From Bacteroidia bacterium (GTDB taxonomy: Bacteria > Bacteroidota > Bacteroidia > NS11-12g > UBA9320): 13,563 nt of DNA. Shown one piece after another: positions 8,035 to 13,563 of the stretch; the stretch's first letter is position 1, and each line of letters begins with the position of its first letter. The notes beneath the pieces were generated by a model, which saw only the letters and a program-made list of their open reading frames with translations, was not told the DNA's origin and did no database searches. Both the position numbers and the translations under genes were made by a program. Location of the stretch: contig JABDQY010000020.1 of assembly GCA_013042025.1 (NCBI GenBank), positions 1-13,563 on the forward strand, written 5' to 3'.

Positions 8035-8937
8035 ATGAAAAACACAATCACACTCCTCCTTATTCTTTGCTTAAGCTTATTAGGTACAACCTTAACTCAA
8101 GCTCAAACAACACAAGCTCTAGACACTATTGTTAAAGTAAATACTGACATCATTGTTTGTAGAGTACAAGAAATCAATACAACAGAAGTAAAATACATCT
8201 ATCCTGACCGACCAGGTATCGTTTTAGCATTGGAAAATGAACTTGTTAACTACATTAGACTTTCGTCTGGTGAAACAGTACGACCAGAAAATAATGATCA
8301 AGAAATATCTGATTTAGCTTACGAGAAGCAAAAAACATTGAACATAAAGCTAGGTATTTTAACACCGTTAAACGGTTTTACAGATTTTGGATTCGAGTAT
8401 AGCCGCAAACCACTTCACAGCCTTGAAGGAACATTGGGAATTATTGGTTTAGGGACTCAAGGAACTATCATAGACGAAATATCGAATACCGACCGAGGTG
8501 TAACCGCTTCATTTGGTTACAAAGTATATGCTGGCCCTGACTTTCATCTTCGGAAAGTAAGAAATGCCCATCGAATGAGTGGAATGTACGTTAAACCTAC
8601 AATATCGTTGGCATATTACGAGTCCGTTGGCGACTTAATGTTCTACGATCCATCTGCATTTGATTATTTGGAAGAAGAAGTAAGGACTTCCACCGTTAAA
8701 GCTGCATTAACAGTGCAAATTGGTAAACAATACATTTTCGGCGATATTTTCAGTTTGGATTTAAATGTAGGAGCTGGATACGGAATAAAAAATAAAGAGC
8801 GAATTGATTGGCCAAGAGATTATCAAGAACCAGAGTTCTATTTTGACTTTGACCCAGGATATGGTTTTAATGTATTCACCAATGGAGGTGGATTTACGTT
8901 ATCATCTTCTCTTAAGCTCGGGGTACTTATTAAGTAA
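8035..8937 (+). CDS. Predicted outer-membrane protein, N-terminal small domain plus beta-barrel
   Basis: This 300-aa protein has a signal peptide: MKNT, a Leu-rich core through about residue 18, then a likely cleavage after TQA or AQ at residues 22-24. Residues about 30-75 contain a compact domain of the pattern 'D-x-I-x-x-K … I-I-x-C-R-V-Q-E-I … Y … G', seen in many secreted Bacteroidota proteins, ending in NYIRLSSGETVRP. From about residue 95 the protein has alternating strands with Gly and aromatic residues (LNIKLGILTPLNGF, LDLNVGAGYGI, LSSSLKLGVLIK), consistent with an outer-membrane beta-barrel. Function is unknown. It is a single-gene unit bounded by its own promoter and a strong terminator, immediately before tRNA-Asn. 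Confidence 0.7.
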   Translation: MKNTITLLLILCLSLLGTTLTQAQTTQALDTIVKVNTDIIVCRVQEINTTEVKYIYPDRPGIVLALENELVNYIRLSSGETVRPENNDQEISDLAYEKQKTLNIKLGILTPLNGFTDFGFEYSRKPLHSLEGTLGIIGLGTQGTIIDEISNTDRGVTASFGYKVYAGPDFHLRKVRNAHRMSGMYVKPTISLAYYESVGDLMFYDPSAFDYLEEEVRTSTVKAALTVQIGKQYIFGDIFSLDLNVGAGYGIKNKERIDWPRDYQEPEFYFDFDPGYGFNVFTNGGGFTLSSSLKLGVLIK

Positions 8938-8947
8938 CTTTTCTAAG

Positions 8948-9001
8948 AGTCCAACTCGAATTAGCAAACAATCTGTTTATTGATTTAAGTTGGACTTTTT
9001 T
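8948..9001 (+). terminator. Rho-independent terminator after the second outer-membrane gene
   Basis: AGTCCAACT (8948-8956) pairs with AGTTGGACT (8988-8996), followed by a run of six T. An inner stem AAACA/TGTTT (8966-8970 with 8974-8978) makes a long two-part hairpin. It separates the outer-membrane gene from the tRNA promoter. Confidence 0.8.
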
Positions 9002-9029
9002 ATTGCTTGAAATTATTTCAAAAAAATAT

Positions 9030-9059
9030 TTTGTGTTTAAAGTAAAAACTTATTTTTGC
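9030..9059 (+). promoter_or_regulatory. Promoter of tRNA-Asn
   Basis: TTTG at 9030-9033 (-33) and TATTTTTGC at 9051-9059 (-7, perfect TAnnTTTGC) are separated by 17 nt. Transcription should start near 9065, giving a leader of about 20 nt for RNase P to remove. This is the best two-part Bacteroidota promoter in the window. Confidence 0.65.
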
Positions 9060-9084
9060 ACTCGCTTTTTAAAGCAAGTAATAC

Positions 9085-9161
9085 GCCTTCATAGCTCAGC
9101 TGGTTAGAGCGGTTGACTGTTAATCAATAGGTCCCTGGTTCGAGTCCAGGTGAGGGCGCCA
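9085..9161 (+). tRNA. tRNA-Asn (anticodon GTT)
   Basis: The 77-nt sequence folds into a full cloverleaf. Acceptor GCCTTCA (9085-9091) pairs with TGAGGGC (9151-9157) with one G-U pair. The anticodon stem GTTGA/TCAAT encloses the loop CTGTTAA with anticodon GTT, and the T-arm contains GGTTCGAGTCC. The discriminator is G73, as expected for bacterial tRNA-Asn, and CCA is encoded at 9159-9161. The gene is intact although its 3' part is the probable integration site of the neighbouring element. Its 3' 38 nt overlap the serine recombinase reading frame on the other strand. Confidence 0.97.
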
Positions 9162-10686
9162 TTATAGACAGGAGGTCATTTTTGACCTCCTTTTTATTTA
9201 CATCATTTCTCAAAACCTTGCTGGCCAACAGAATAGATTCAATCTCTGGAGTGAATATGTGGTTGCAACTCTCAAAATCAAAATTTTCGAAGTTTTCCTT
9301 AAAGATGCAACCAAGAATTTTCCTTTTGGTCTCACCATCCGCCTCATCCCAATACTGGCTTAGGTTTTCAATCATTGGAAGAGTTTTATTGAGATACACC
9401 TTAAAAGGACTCTTTATAGACTTCAAATTTGAAAGTTGATCTTTTTTTTCACTAATCTCAGACTCAATTCTGGACTTCATCTCATTGTAATCAACGGAGG
9501 TAATATCTCCATCAAGAAAAGAATTCTGTAGTTTTAATTGTCGACGACAATAGTTTTCAATTGACTCATTTAATCGCTTGATTCCAGTCTTTCTTGTGAC
9601 ATCCTCTCTATCTATCAGTGCCTCAAGCTGCGATTTGTAAACCTTAACCATACCTGCAGTAAAAGAGATCTTATCCAAAAGGTTTTTAATCTGTTCGTGC
9701 GCCCAATCCACTCTGAACCTTCGACATTTTGGTTTAGTACACAGATAGTAATGGTGCCAAGTTTTATTTCTACTTTGACATTTATACGCGGTAATAGCAC
9801 GATCATGTTTGGAACATCTCATAAATCCTTTTAATGGGTATAGGTCACTTTTTTCAGATTTAAAGTCACAATTTCTAACCCTTCCCTCCAGATAATCATT
9901 GGCCCTCTTAAAAAGGTCGTCAGACACTATCGGAGGGTGACGACCAACTATTATTTGCTCCGGTTCTTTCTTCCACGCTTTTACTTTTATTTTACCTGTG
10001 TAGGCAATATTCCGGATTGTATTATAGAAGGTTGATTTACTCAAATAGAATGTCCCACCCTTATAAGAATACTTCTTTCCATTAATGTACTTTCGAACTT
10101 CATTGGCTGAATATATTCCTAGGGCGAATCTTTCGAAACATTCATTTATGTATGGTGCAGCTCCGTTTGGCACTAAAGTTGATTTCTCATCAATTCGGCA
10201 ATTATCATAGCCACGAGGAGCGGAACCATTCCAATTTCCTTCAATGCGAGATCTCCTCATCCCCTCTGTTGTGCGAATTGAATTCTTATCATTCTCAACC
10301 TCTGGAAGCGTTAGGTATAAACTCAAAAGTACTTTGCTATCAGGACTTGAGAGGTCTATTGGTTGTTCAACCGTTGATATGAGTACTCCTAATTTCTCAA
10401 GTGTTCTAATTTCTTTAAGTGCCAAGTATTGGTTCCTTGACCATCTATCCCAACGAAGACACAGAACTTGATCCACTTGACCTCTATTCTTCTTGAGGTA
10501 ATTCATAAGTTTAGACCACTCCGGACGATCGAAGTCCTTGCCACTGTAATCTTCAGTATACACTTTAACAATTGGATATTTTTTTAACTCACAGAATTGT
10601 CTCATCACATTTTCTTGATGTGGCAATGAATGTCCTGTATTCGCTTGTTCGTCAGTAGAAACGCGTTTATAAATTATTGTTCTCAT
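9124..10686 (-). CDS. Large serine recombinase (site-specific integrase)
   Basis: Large serine recombinases integrate and excise elements by double-strand cleavage at short attP/attB sites through a covalent phosphoserine. This 520-aa protein has an N-terminal resolvase domain with catalytic Ser10 in KRVSTDEQ, the partner Arg8, and LRWDRWSRN (77-85) carrying further active-site arginines. The 'recombinase' DNA-binding domain follows at about 150-270 (APRGY at 156-160). A zinc-ribbon-like region has Cys291-x2-His294 and Cys316-x4-Cys321, the first pair being degenerate. A helical part with heptad character at about 365-425 fits the coiled coil that controls directionality. Its ATG overlaps the stop of the 45-aa ORF (ATGA), so translation is probably coupled. 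The frame continues through the tRNA terminator; residues 510-520 (APSPGLEPGTY) and the stop are antisense tRNA-Asn. That tail is therefore specific to the integrated state. Confidence 0.92.
   Translation of the reverse strand: MRTIIYKRVSTDEQANTGHSLPHQENVMRQFCELKKYPIVKVYTEDYSGKDFDRPEWSKLMNYLKKNRGQVDQVLCLRWDRWSRNQYLALKEIRTLEKLGVLISTVEQPIDLSSPDSKVLLSLYLTLPEVENDKNSIRTTEGMRRSRIEGNWNGSAPRGYDNCRIDEKSTLVPNGAAPYINECFERFALGIYSANEVRKYINGKKYSYKGGTFYLSKSTFYNTIRNIAYTGKIKVKAWKKEPEQIIVGRHPPIVSDDLFKRANDYLEGRVRNCDFKSEKSDLYPLKGFMRCSKHDRAITAYKCQSRNKTWHHYYLCTKPKCRRFRVDWAHEQIKNLLDKISFTAGMVKVYKSQLEALIDREDVTRKTGIKRLNESIENYCRRQLKLQNSFLDGDITSVDYNEMKSRIESEISEKKDQLSNLKSIKSPFKVYLNKTLPMIENLSQYWDEADGETKRKILGCIFKENFENFDFESCNHIFTPEIESILLASKVLRNDVNKKEVKNDLLSIMAPSPGLEPGTY
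9170..9196 (+). terminator. Terminator of tRNA-Asn
   Basis: AGGAGGTCA (9170-9178) pairs perfectly with TGACCTCCT (9183-9191) around a TTTT loop, followed by a T-run. It starts 8 nt after the CCA end. On the opposite strand there is no T-run, so it acts only toward the right. The same bases encode about residues 498-506 of the serine recombinase. Confidence 0.85.
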
Positions 10687-10820
10687 TGGCTTGATTTCAT
10701 GTAATTGTCGTATTCAATTTGAGCTAATTTATTCAAAAGGCTGATGATTAGCTCAATATCTCTAGTCGGGACATATTCTAGCTCTGACTTAATAGTCCTT
10801 ATTGAATCTTGCTTGTTCAT
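10683..10820 (-). CDS. 45-aa ORF translationally coupled to the recombinase
   Basis: An ATG at 10820 opens a 45-aa frame whose TGA overlaps the recombinase ATG by four bases (ATGA), typical of translational coupling. The product is mixed-charge and probably helical: MNKQDSIRTI at the start, a Leu/Ile-rich amphipathic stretch DIELIISLLNKLAQI at 21-35, and a polar tail. No Cys, signal peptide or known motif is seen. It is the first gene after the sigma70-like promoter, about 55 nt downstream of the expected transcription start. A small regulator or a recombination directionality factor would fit that position, but this is inference. It could also be merely a leader peptide that feeds ribosomes to the recombinase. 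Confidence 0.6.
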   Translation of the reverse strand: MNKQDSIRTIKSELEYVPTRDIELIISLLNKLAQIEYDNYMKSSQ

Positions 10821-10857
10821 TCCGTCTTATTTATAATGGTTTTTATGTTATACTCGT

Positions 10858-10890
10858 CTGTATATCAGTACTATATAATAAAGTATACAG
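10858..10890. promoter_or_regulatory. Inverted repeat overlapping the -10 box (candidate operator)
   Basis: CTGTATA (10858-10864) and TATACAG (10884-10890) are perfect inverted 7-mers 19 bp apart. The right arm overlaps the -10 element and the left arm lies just past the predicted start, a classical repressor arrangement. The protein that binds it is not identified. Confidence 0.4.
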
Positions 10891-10910
10891 GAAATATATT
10901 TAAAAGTCAA
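10882..10910 (-). promoter_or_regulatory. Sigma70-type promoter for the 45-aa ORF and recombinase
   Basis: On the minus strand TTGACT (10910-10905) and TATACT (10887-10882) are separated by exactly 17 nt, close to the E. coli consensus TTGACA-N17-TATAAT. Host genes in the window instead use TAnnTTTG boxes. The predicted start is near 10875, leaving a leader of about 55 nt before the 45-aa ORF. Confidence 0.6.
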
Positions 10911-10936
10911 CCCCCTTAGATTCCTTCTCTTGATGG

Positions 10937-12463
10937 TCAGTACTGCCGATTATTCAGATTGGATATGAACTCATCTGCATACCGAATATTTCGGTCCAAG
11001 ATCGTCCTTTCGTAAGCTCTGAATTGTCTGGTTCTCGATGACTCCTCTATACTCTCAATTAGTTCTTCTATGAAGTGTTCAGGGACTTTTTGTTGGGGTC
11101 TTAATTCCTCTACTGACAAACCGGGTTCAATTCCAGTCGTTTCGAATAACGTGTTATGCATTATTTCTCTCAGTCCTTCAACAAAGGGCATTGTCGTAAT
11201 TACACTATCATGGATAGTAAAAATAGGAGCTTCAGGATACCTCTCGTGAAATCTAGGAACTATACAATCTAACACTAAATAGCTCTCTATTCGTTGTAAT
11301 AGCAATGCAAAGTCTCGTTTGCCTATCTTGCCTAAAATATACTCAATTGACTTATTAACATAAGGATAATATTTCCTCAATATTCTAACTCCCTCCACCA
11401 GTTTGCGATGTCCCCTTTTGTCTTGAAACAGGACATACATTATGTCATTCTTAATTCTGCTTCTTTGTTCAGGGCTAGGTTCAATGCCATTCTCCATAAA
11501 ATATAGATGAGAATAGAAGTCCTTGTTAAAGGGTGCATTATGAAAATTTTGAAACATAACGTTATCAATCAGAGTATCCACTAATGGTTTCTTAATCAGT
11601 TCGATAAACTGAAAAAACTTTAACCCTTTAGAAAATTGCCCCAACATTAAGGGTGAAAACATATAGGCACTTACCAAATCTATATTCTCACTTAGATTTT
11701 CCTTAAACCTTCCTATTGAAATTTTCTTATTTGATTTAAAGAAGTCCTTATTCAGAATAGTTGCTAGTATGTAAATCTGACTTGATTTAATATCTATTTG
11801 AACAAGGTCTTGATTATCATATTTCAAGTGATATTTGAATATCCTAGGTAGGTTAGTAATTGTTGAATTATATCGACTGTTTGTTGTGGATTTGTTATAC
11901 CAGTAAGTTGATTCTTTGATGTCATTTATGTTTTGTAACCAGATTCCTAGTTTGTTTTTAAATACCTTCCTTTGATTGTTCGTACCTAGACTTCTCAGCC
12001 CTATTTCTGTTACTATATTTTCAAGTATTTTCTGTTCATTGAATATCTGAAGATTTTCAGTGAAGTATTTATCTAAGAGATTTTCTTGTTTAACTTTAAG
12101 TTTTGATCTTACAGTAATCGTTTTGAACTCGTAGTCCGATATTTGATAGACATGATTAAGTCCATATCTTTTGCATTCTCCACCTTCTTTATGTCCTTTC
12201 AACACATTAATAATTCCTGTTCTTATGAGTAAATTTTGAATGAGAGTGTAATCATGATGTAACATATTTTTAATTTCTGAGGAACAAATACGGATAAATC
12301 CATTTTCAAAAGAGTTTGAGTTTTGATGTGTCATTACCAATCGAGAGATTAACCTATACACTTTATTAATGAGATTCTTTTTCCTAGTTTTCGATAATTC
12401 CATATCTAAGAATAGTTCTGGAACATTTAGATTTCTAGGTATTTTGACAATTATCTTTTTCAT
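10937..12463 (-). CDS. Divergent family A / T7-like single-subunit polymerase-related protein
   Basis: I do not recognise a named family, but three motifs appear in the order of the family A DNA polymerase / T7 RNA polymerase palm and fingers. Motif A is VQIDIKSSQIYILA with Asp224. Motif B is QRSRIKNDIMYVLF, with Lys338, Met342 and Phe346 spaced 0/+4/+8 like Lys/Phe/Tyr of DNA polymerase I and Lys/Met/Tyr of T7 RNA polymerase. Motif C is IFTIHDSVITT with His418-Asp419-Ser420; HDS is the T7-type form, whereas DNA polymerase I has HDE. QRIESYLVLD (390-399) sits where family A has its conserved helix before motif C. Residues about 55-110 resemble a winged helix. No 3'-5' exonuclease motif is seen, and the B-to-C distance (81 aa) is shorter than in either relative. 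It starts one base after the methyltransferase stop, so the two are probably one operon. Role in element replication or priming is inferred. Confidence 0.55.
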   Translation of the reverse strand: MKKIIVKIPRNLNVPELFLDMELSKTRKKNLINKVYRLISRLVMTHQNSNSFENGFIRICSSEIKNMLHHDYTLIQNLLIRTGIINVLKGHKEGGECKRYGLNHVYQISDYEFKTITVRSKLKVKQENLLDKYFTENLQIFNEQKILENIVTEIGLRSLGTNNQRKVFKNKLGIWLQNINDIKESTYWYNKSTTNSRYNSTITNLPRIFKYHLKYDNQDLVQIDIKSSQIYILATILNKDFFKSNKKISIGRFKENLSENIDLVSAYMFSPLMLGQFSKGLKFFQFIELIKKPLVDTLIDNVMFQNFHNAPFNKDFYSHLYFMENGIEPSPEQRSRIKNDIMYVLFQDKRGHRKLVEGVRILRKYYPYVNKSIEYILGKIGKRDFALLLQRIESYLVLDCIVPRFHERYPEAPIFTIHDSVITTMPFVEGLREIMHNTLFETTGIEPGLSVEELRPQQKVPEHFIEELIESIEESSRTRQFRAYERTILDRNIRYADEFISNLNNRQY

Positions 12464-12464
12464 C

Positions 12465-13563
12465 TTATGCAGCTTGATTAAATTCTCCTAGAACAAATGA
12501 TAATTCATCATGGTTAAACTCCTTCTGTGTGTTTTCCATAATCTTACATCCAACTTGATAATATTGAGATGTCAGTTCTGTTGACAGATATCTTCGGTTC
12601 AACAAATTGGCAATTCTACCCGTGGTATTAACACCTCCAAAGGGATCAAAAACCATGTCATTCTCGTCTGTCGTCATTAATATAGGAACCACCGGCAACA
12701 GTTCTGCCATCATTGCTGGGTGACTCAGGACAGAGGCTTCTTGAACAGGCTTATTCGCTCCAACAGCACATTTGATCATTCTATTCACGTCCTGGGCTGC
12801 TAGATGGTTATAGATTTTCTTATAGGGTTTTGAAAGAGATTTGGATTTCTTTGAAACAACCCCATTTTGGTTGACATCCTTGGCTCCGTTGGTAATACCT
12901 ATTTGTTTTTTCTCGTCTGTGTACTTCAGGTGATTGTACTTTGACTTAGATGGATCTACAACAAACCACAGTATGACTTCGGTATTATTAATTGGTCGAT
13001 TCACCTTTTCGCTTTGAGGATGCGGGTTTGGCTTGCTCCATATCAATGTATCCTTATAAGTGAGTCTGGTATGTTCTTTGATTGCGTTTTTCACTAACCC
13101 TGGAATATCAAGTGCGCAGCCATCTCTATACGTTTCTCCAATATTGATCATAACATTGGATGTAGGATTCAATAAGAACTCGAATCTGTTTACGATTTTC
13201 CCAATGTTGGCGGCAAACTGTTCAGGGGTGCTTTCGTGCCCTAACTGGTCACTACCTTCACCTGTGTCATAATGGCGAACGGAATAGTATGGTATTGACG
13301 TGAAGATGGTTGAAACTTCACCTTTGTATTGATCTAACTCATCAACATCCTTACAATTCATATTAAAAGATGAAGATCTATTTGGAATGACAAAAGTATC
13401 TTGGTATTCGGTACTTAGGAAAACTGATTCTATGATGAACTTGACAGCCTCTTTTATATTGACTTCTCCATTTTTGAGTTTCTCAGTGAATCCAAATTCA
13501 CGTTCAACGTCAACCTTCTTCAAGCCGTCAACATAGCGCTCACAATCAGTCAAGGCCCAACCT
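12465..13563 (-). CDS. DNA methyltransferase, N4-cytosine/N6-adenine type (5' partial)
   Basis: This is an amino-methyltransferase that transfers methyl from S-adenosylmethionine to cytosine N4 or adenine N6. The frame is open to the window edge; a TTG at 13553 is possible but unlikely as the start, because coding-like sequence continues upstream of it. Numbered from that TTG, the catalytic motif IV is TSIPYY at 85-90, and the SAM-binding motif I, DPFGGVNTTG, is at 303-312, preceded by SHPAMMAELL. Motif IV before motif I indicates the beta-type order. INIGETY (136-142) and IWSKPNPHPQS (171-181) are also typical of the SPPY-type enzymes. The first proline of S/D-P-P-Y is replaced by Ile87, which is unusual. 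No restriction endonuclease is seen downstream, so it may be an orphan enzyme; a partner could lie outside. TAAG-ATG spacing couples it to the polymerase-like gene. Confidence 0.85.
   Translation of the reverse strand, partial: GWALTDCERYVDGLKKVDVEREFGFTEKLKNGEVNIKEAVKFIIESVFLSTEYQDTFVIPNRSSSFNMNCKDVDELDQYKGEVSTIFTSIPYYSVRHYDTGEGSDQLGHESTPEQFAANIGKIVNRFEFLLNPTSNVMINIGETYRDGCALDIPGLVKNAIKEHTRLTYKDTLIWSKPNPHPQSEKVNRPINNTEVILWFVVDPSKSKYNHLKYTDEKKQIGITNGAKDVNQNGVVSKKSKSLSKPYKKIYNHLAAQDVNRMIKCAVGANKPVQEASVLSHPAMMAELLPVVPILMTTDENDMVFDPFGGVNTTGRIANLLNRRYLSTELTSQYYQVGCKIMENTQKEFNHDELSFVLGEFNQAA

Larger units (their letters stand above)
9162..13563. mobile_element. Left end of an element integrated at tRNA-Asn (partial)
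   Basis: The region from the tRNA 3' end to the window edge consists only of minus-strand genes of mobile type: large serine recombinase, 45-aa ORF, polymerase-like protein and DNA methyltransferase. The recombinase sits at the extreme end, touching the tRNA, the usual layout for an integrase next to its attachment site. The promoter in this region is of E. coli sigma70 type, unlike the host promoters to the left. The exact crossover base is not visible; it could lie in the tRNA 3' part or in the terminator just after it. The right end is outside the window. Phage and integrative mobilizable element are both possible; no structural, relaxase or partition gene is seen. Confidence 0.7.

Noticed and set aside
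10683..10820. Toxin-antitoxin module formed by the 45-aa ORF
   Set aside because: Its partner is the recombinase, not a toxin-like small protein, and no DNA-binding antitoxin motif is evident.
10865..10944. Repeated TCAGTACT at 10866-10873 and 10937-10944 as a binding site pair
   Set aside because: Eight bases in two copies, one of them coding (end of the polymerase-like gene), is too little to separate from chance.
10937..12463. Reverse transcriptase or classical Rep initiator as identity of the 508-aa protein
   Set aside because: There is no YxDD motif, and the IHDS / Lys-x3-Met-x3-Phe / Asp-x-x-Ser-Ser-Gln pattern fits the Pol A/T7 RNA polymerase superfamily better. A replication initiator role is still possible.
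12465..13563. Complete restriction-modification system
   Set aside because: No endonuclease or specificity subunit is visible next to the methyltransferase. The polymerase-like protein shows no nuclease motif that I can recognise.
1..13563. CRISPR array or insertion sequence
   Set aside because: No regularly spaced repeats, transposase frames or terminal inverted repeats were seen in the window.

Overview
The window looks like a piece of a Bacteroidota chromosome, probably a marine or aquatic Flavobacteriales relative. The host genes are typical of that phylum: a DUF4175-like coiled-coil protein, LptB, two small outer-membrane barrel proteins with N-terminal signal peptides, and RecJ. Several genes and the tRNA are preceded by the Bacteroidota -7 box TAnnTTTG, and Shine-Dalgarno sequences are mostly absent. 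No taxonomic search was possible, so the assignment below phylum is inference.

Left part (1-9161) is ordinary core chromosome. In order it holds the 3' part of a large DUF4175-like gene (+), lptB (-) convergent with it at 4 bp, an outer-membrane beta-barrel gene (+), recJ (-) whose 3' end overlaps the barrel gene by 17 bp, a PfkB-family sugar/nucleoside kinase (-), a divergent MhpD/DmpH-type hydratase or decarboxylase (+), a second predicted outer-membrane protein (+) and tRNA-Asn(GTT). The larger intergenic gaps contain recognisable -7 boxes and rho-independent terminators. Four host genes have a TAnnTTTG-like box only 5-8 nt before the start codon, which suggests nearly leaderless mRNAs.

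Right part (from tRNA-Asn to the window end) is the left end of an integrated mobile element, all on the minus strand. Reading in the direction of transcription it has: a DNA methyltransferase (5' end outside the window); a 508-aa protein that I read as a very divergent member of the family A DNA polymerase / T7-like single-subunit RNA polymerase superfamily, with a winged-helix-like N terminus; a short control region; a 45-aa ORF; and a 520-aa large serine recombinase coupled to it by an ATGA overlap. The control region has an almost consensus E. coli-type sigma70 promoter (TTGACT-N17-TATACT) overlapped by an inverted repeat, unlike the host promoters. The recombinase reading frame runs through the tRNA terminator and ends inside the antisense of tRNA-Asn, so its last 11 codons are tRNA sequence. 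This marks the tRNA 3' end as the probable attachment site.

How the element genes work together is inferred. The recombinase would integrate and excise the element at tRNA-Asn, the 45-aa product may regulate it, and the polymerase-like protein and methyltransferase would replicate or modify element DNA. The polymerase-like protein is the most interesting item. The right end of the element, its second attachment site and any replication, packaging or conjugation genes lie outside the window, so phage, integrative mobilizable element and other types cannot be told apart.
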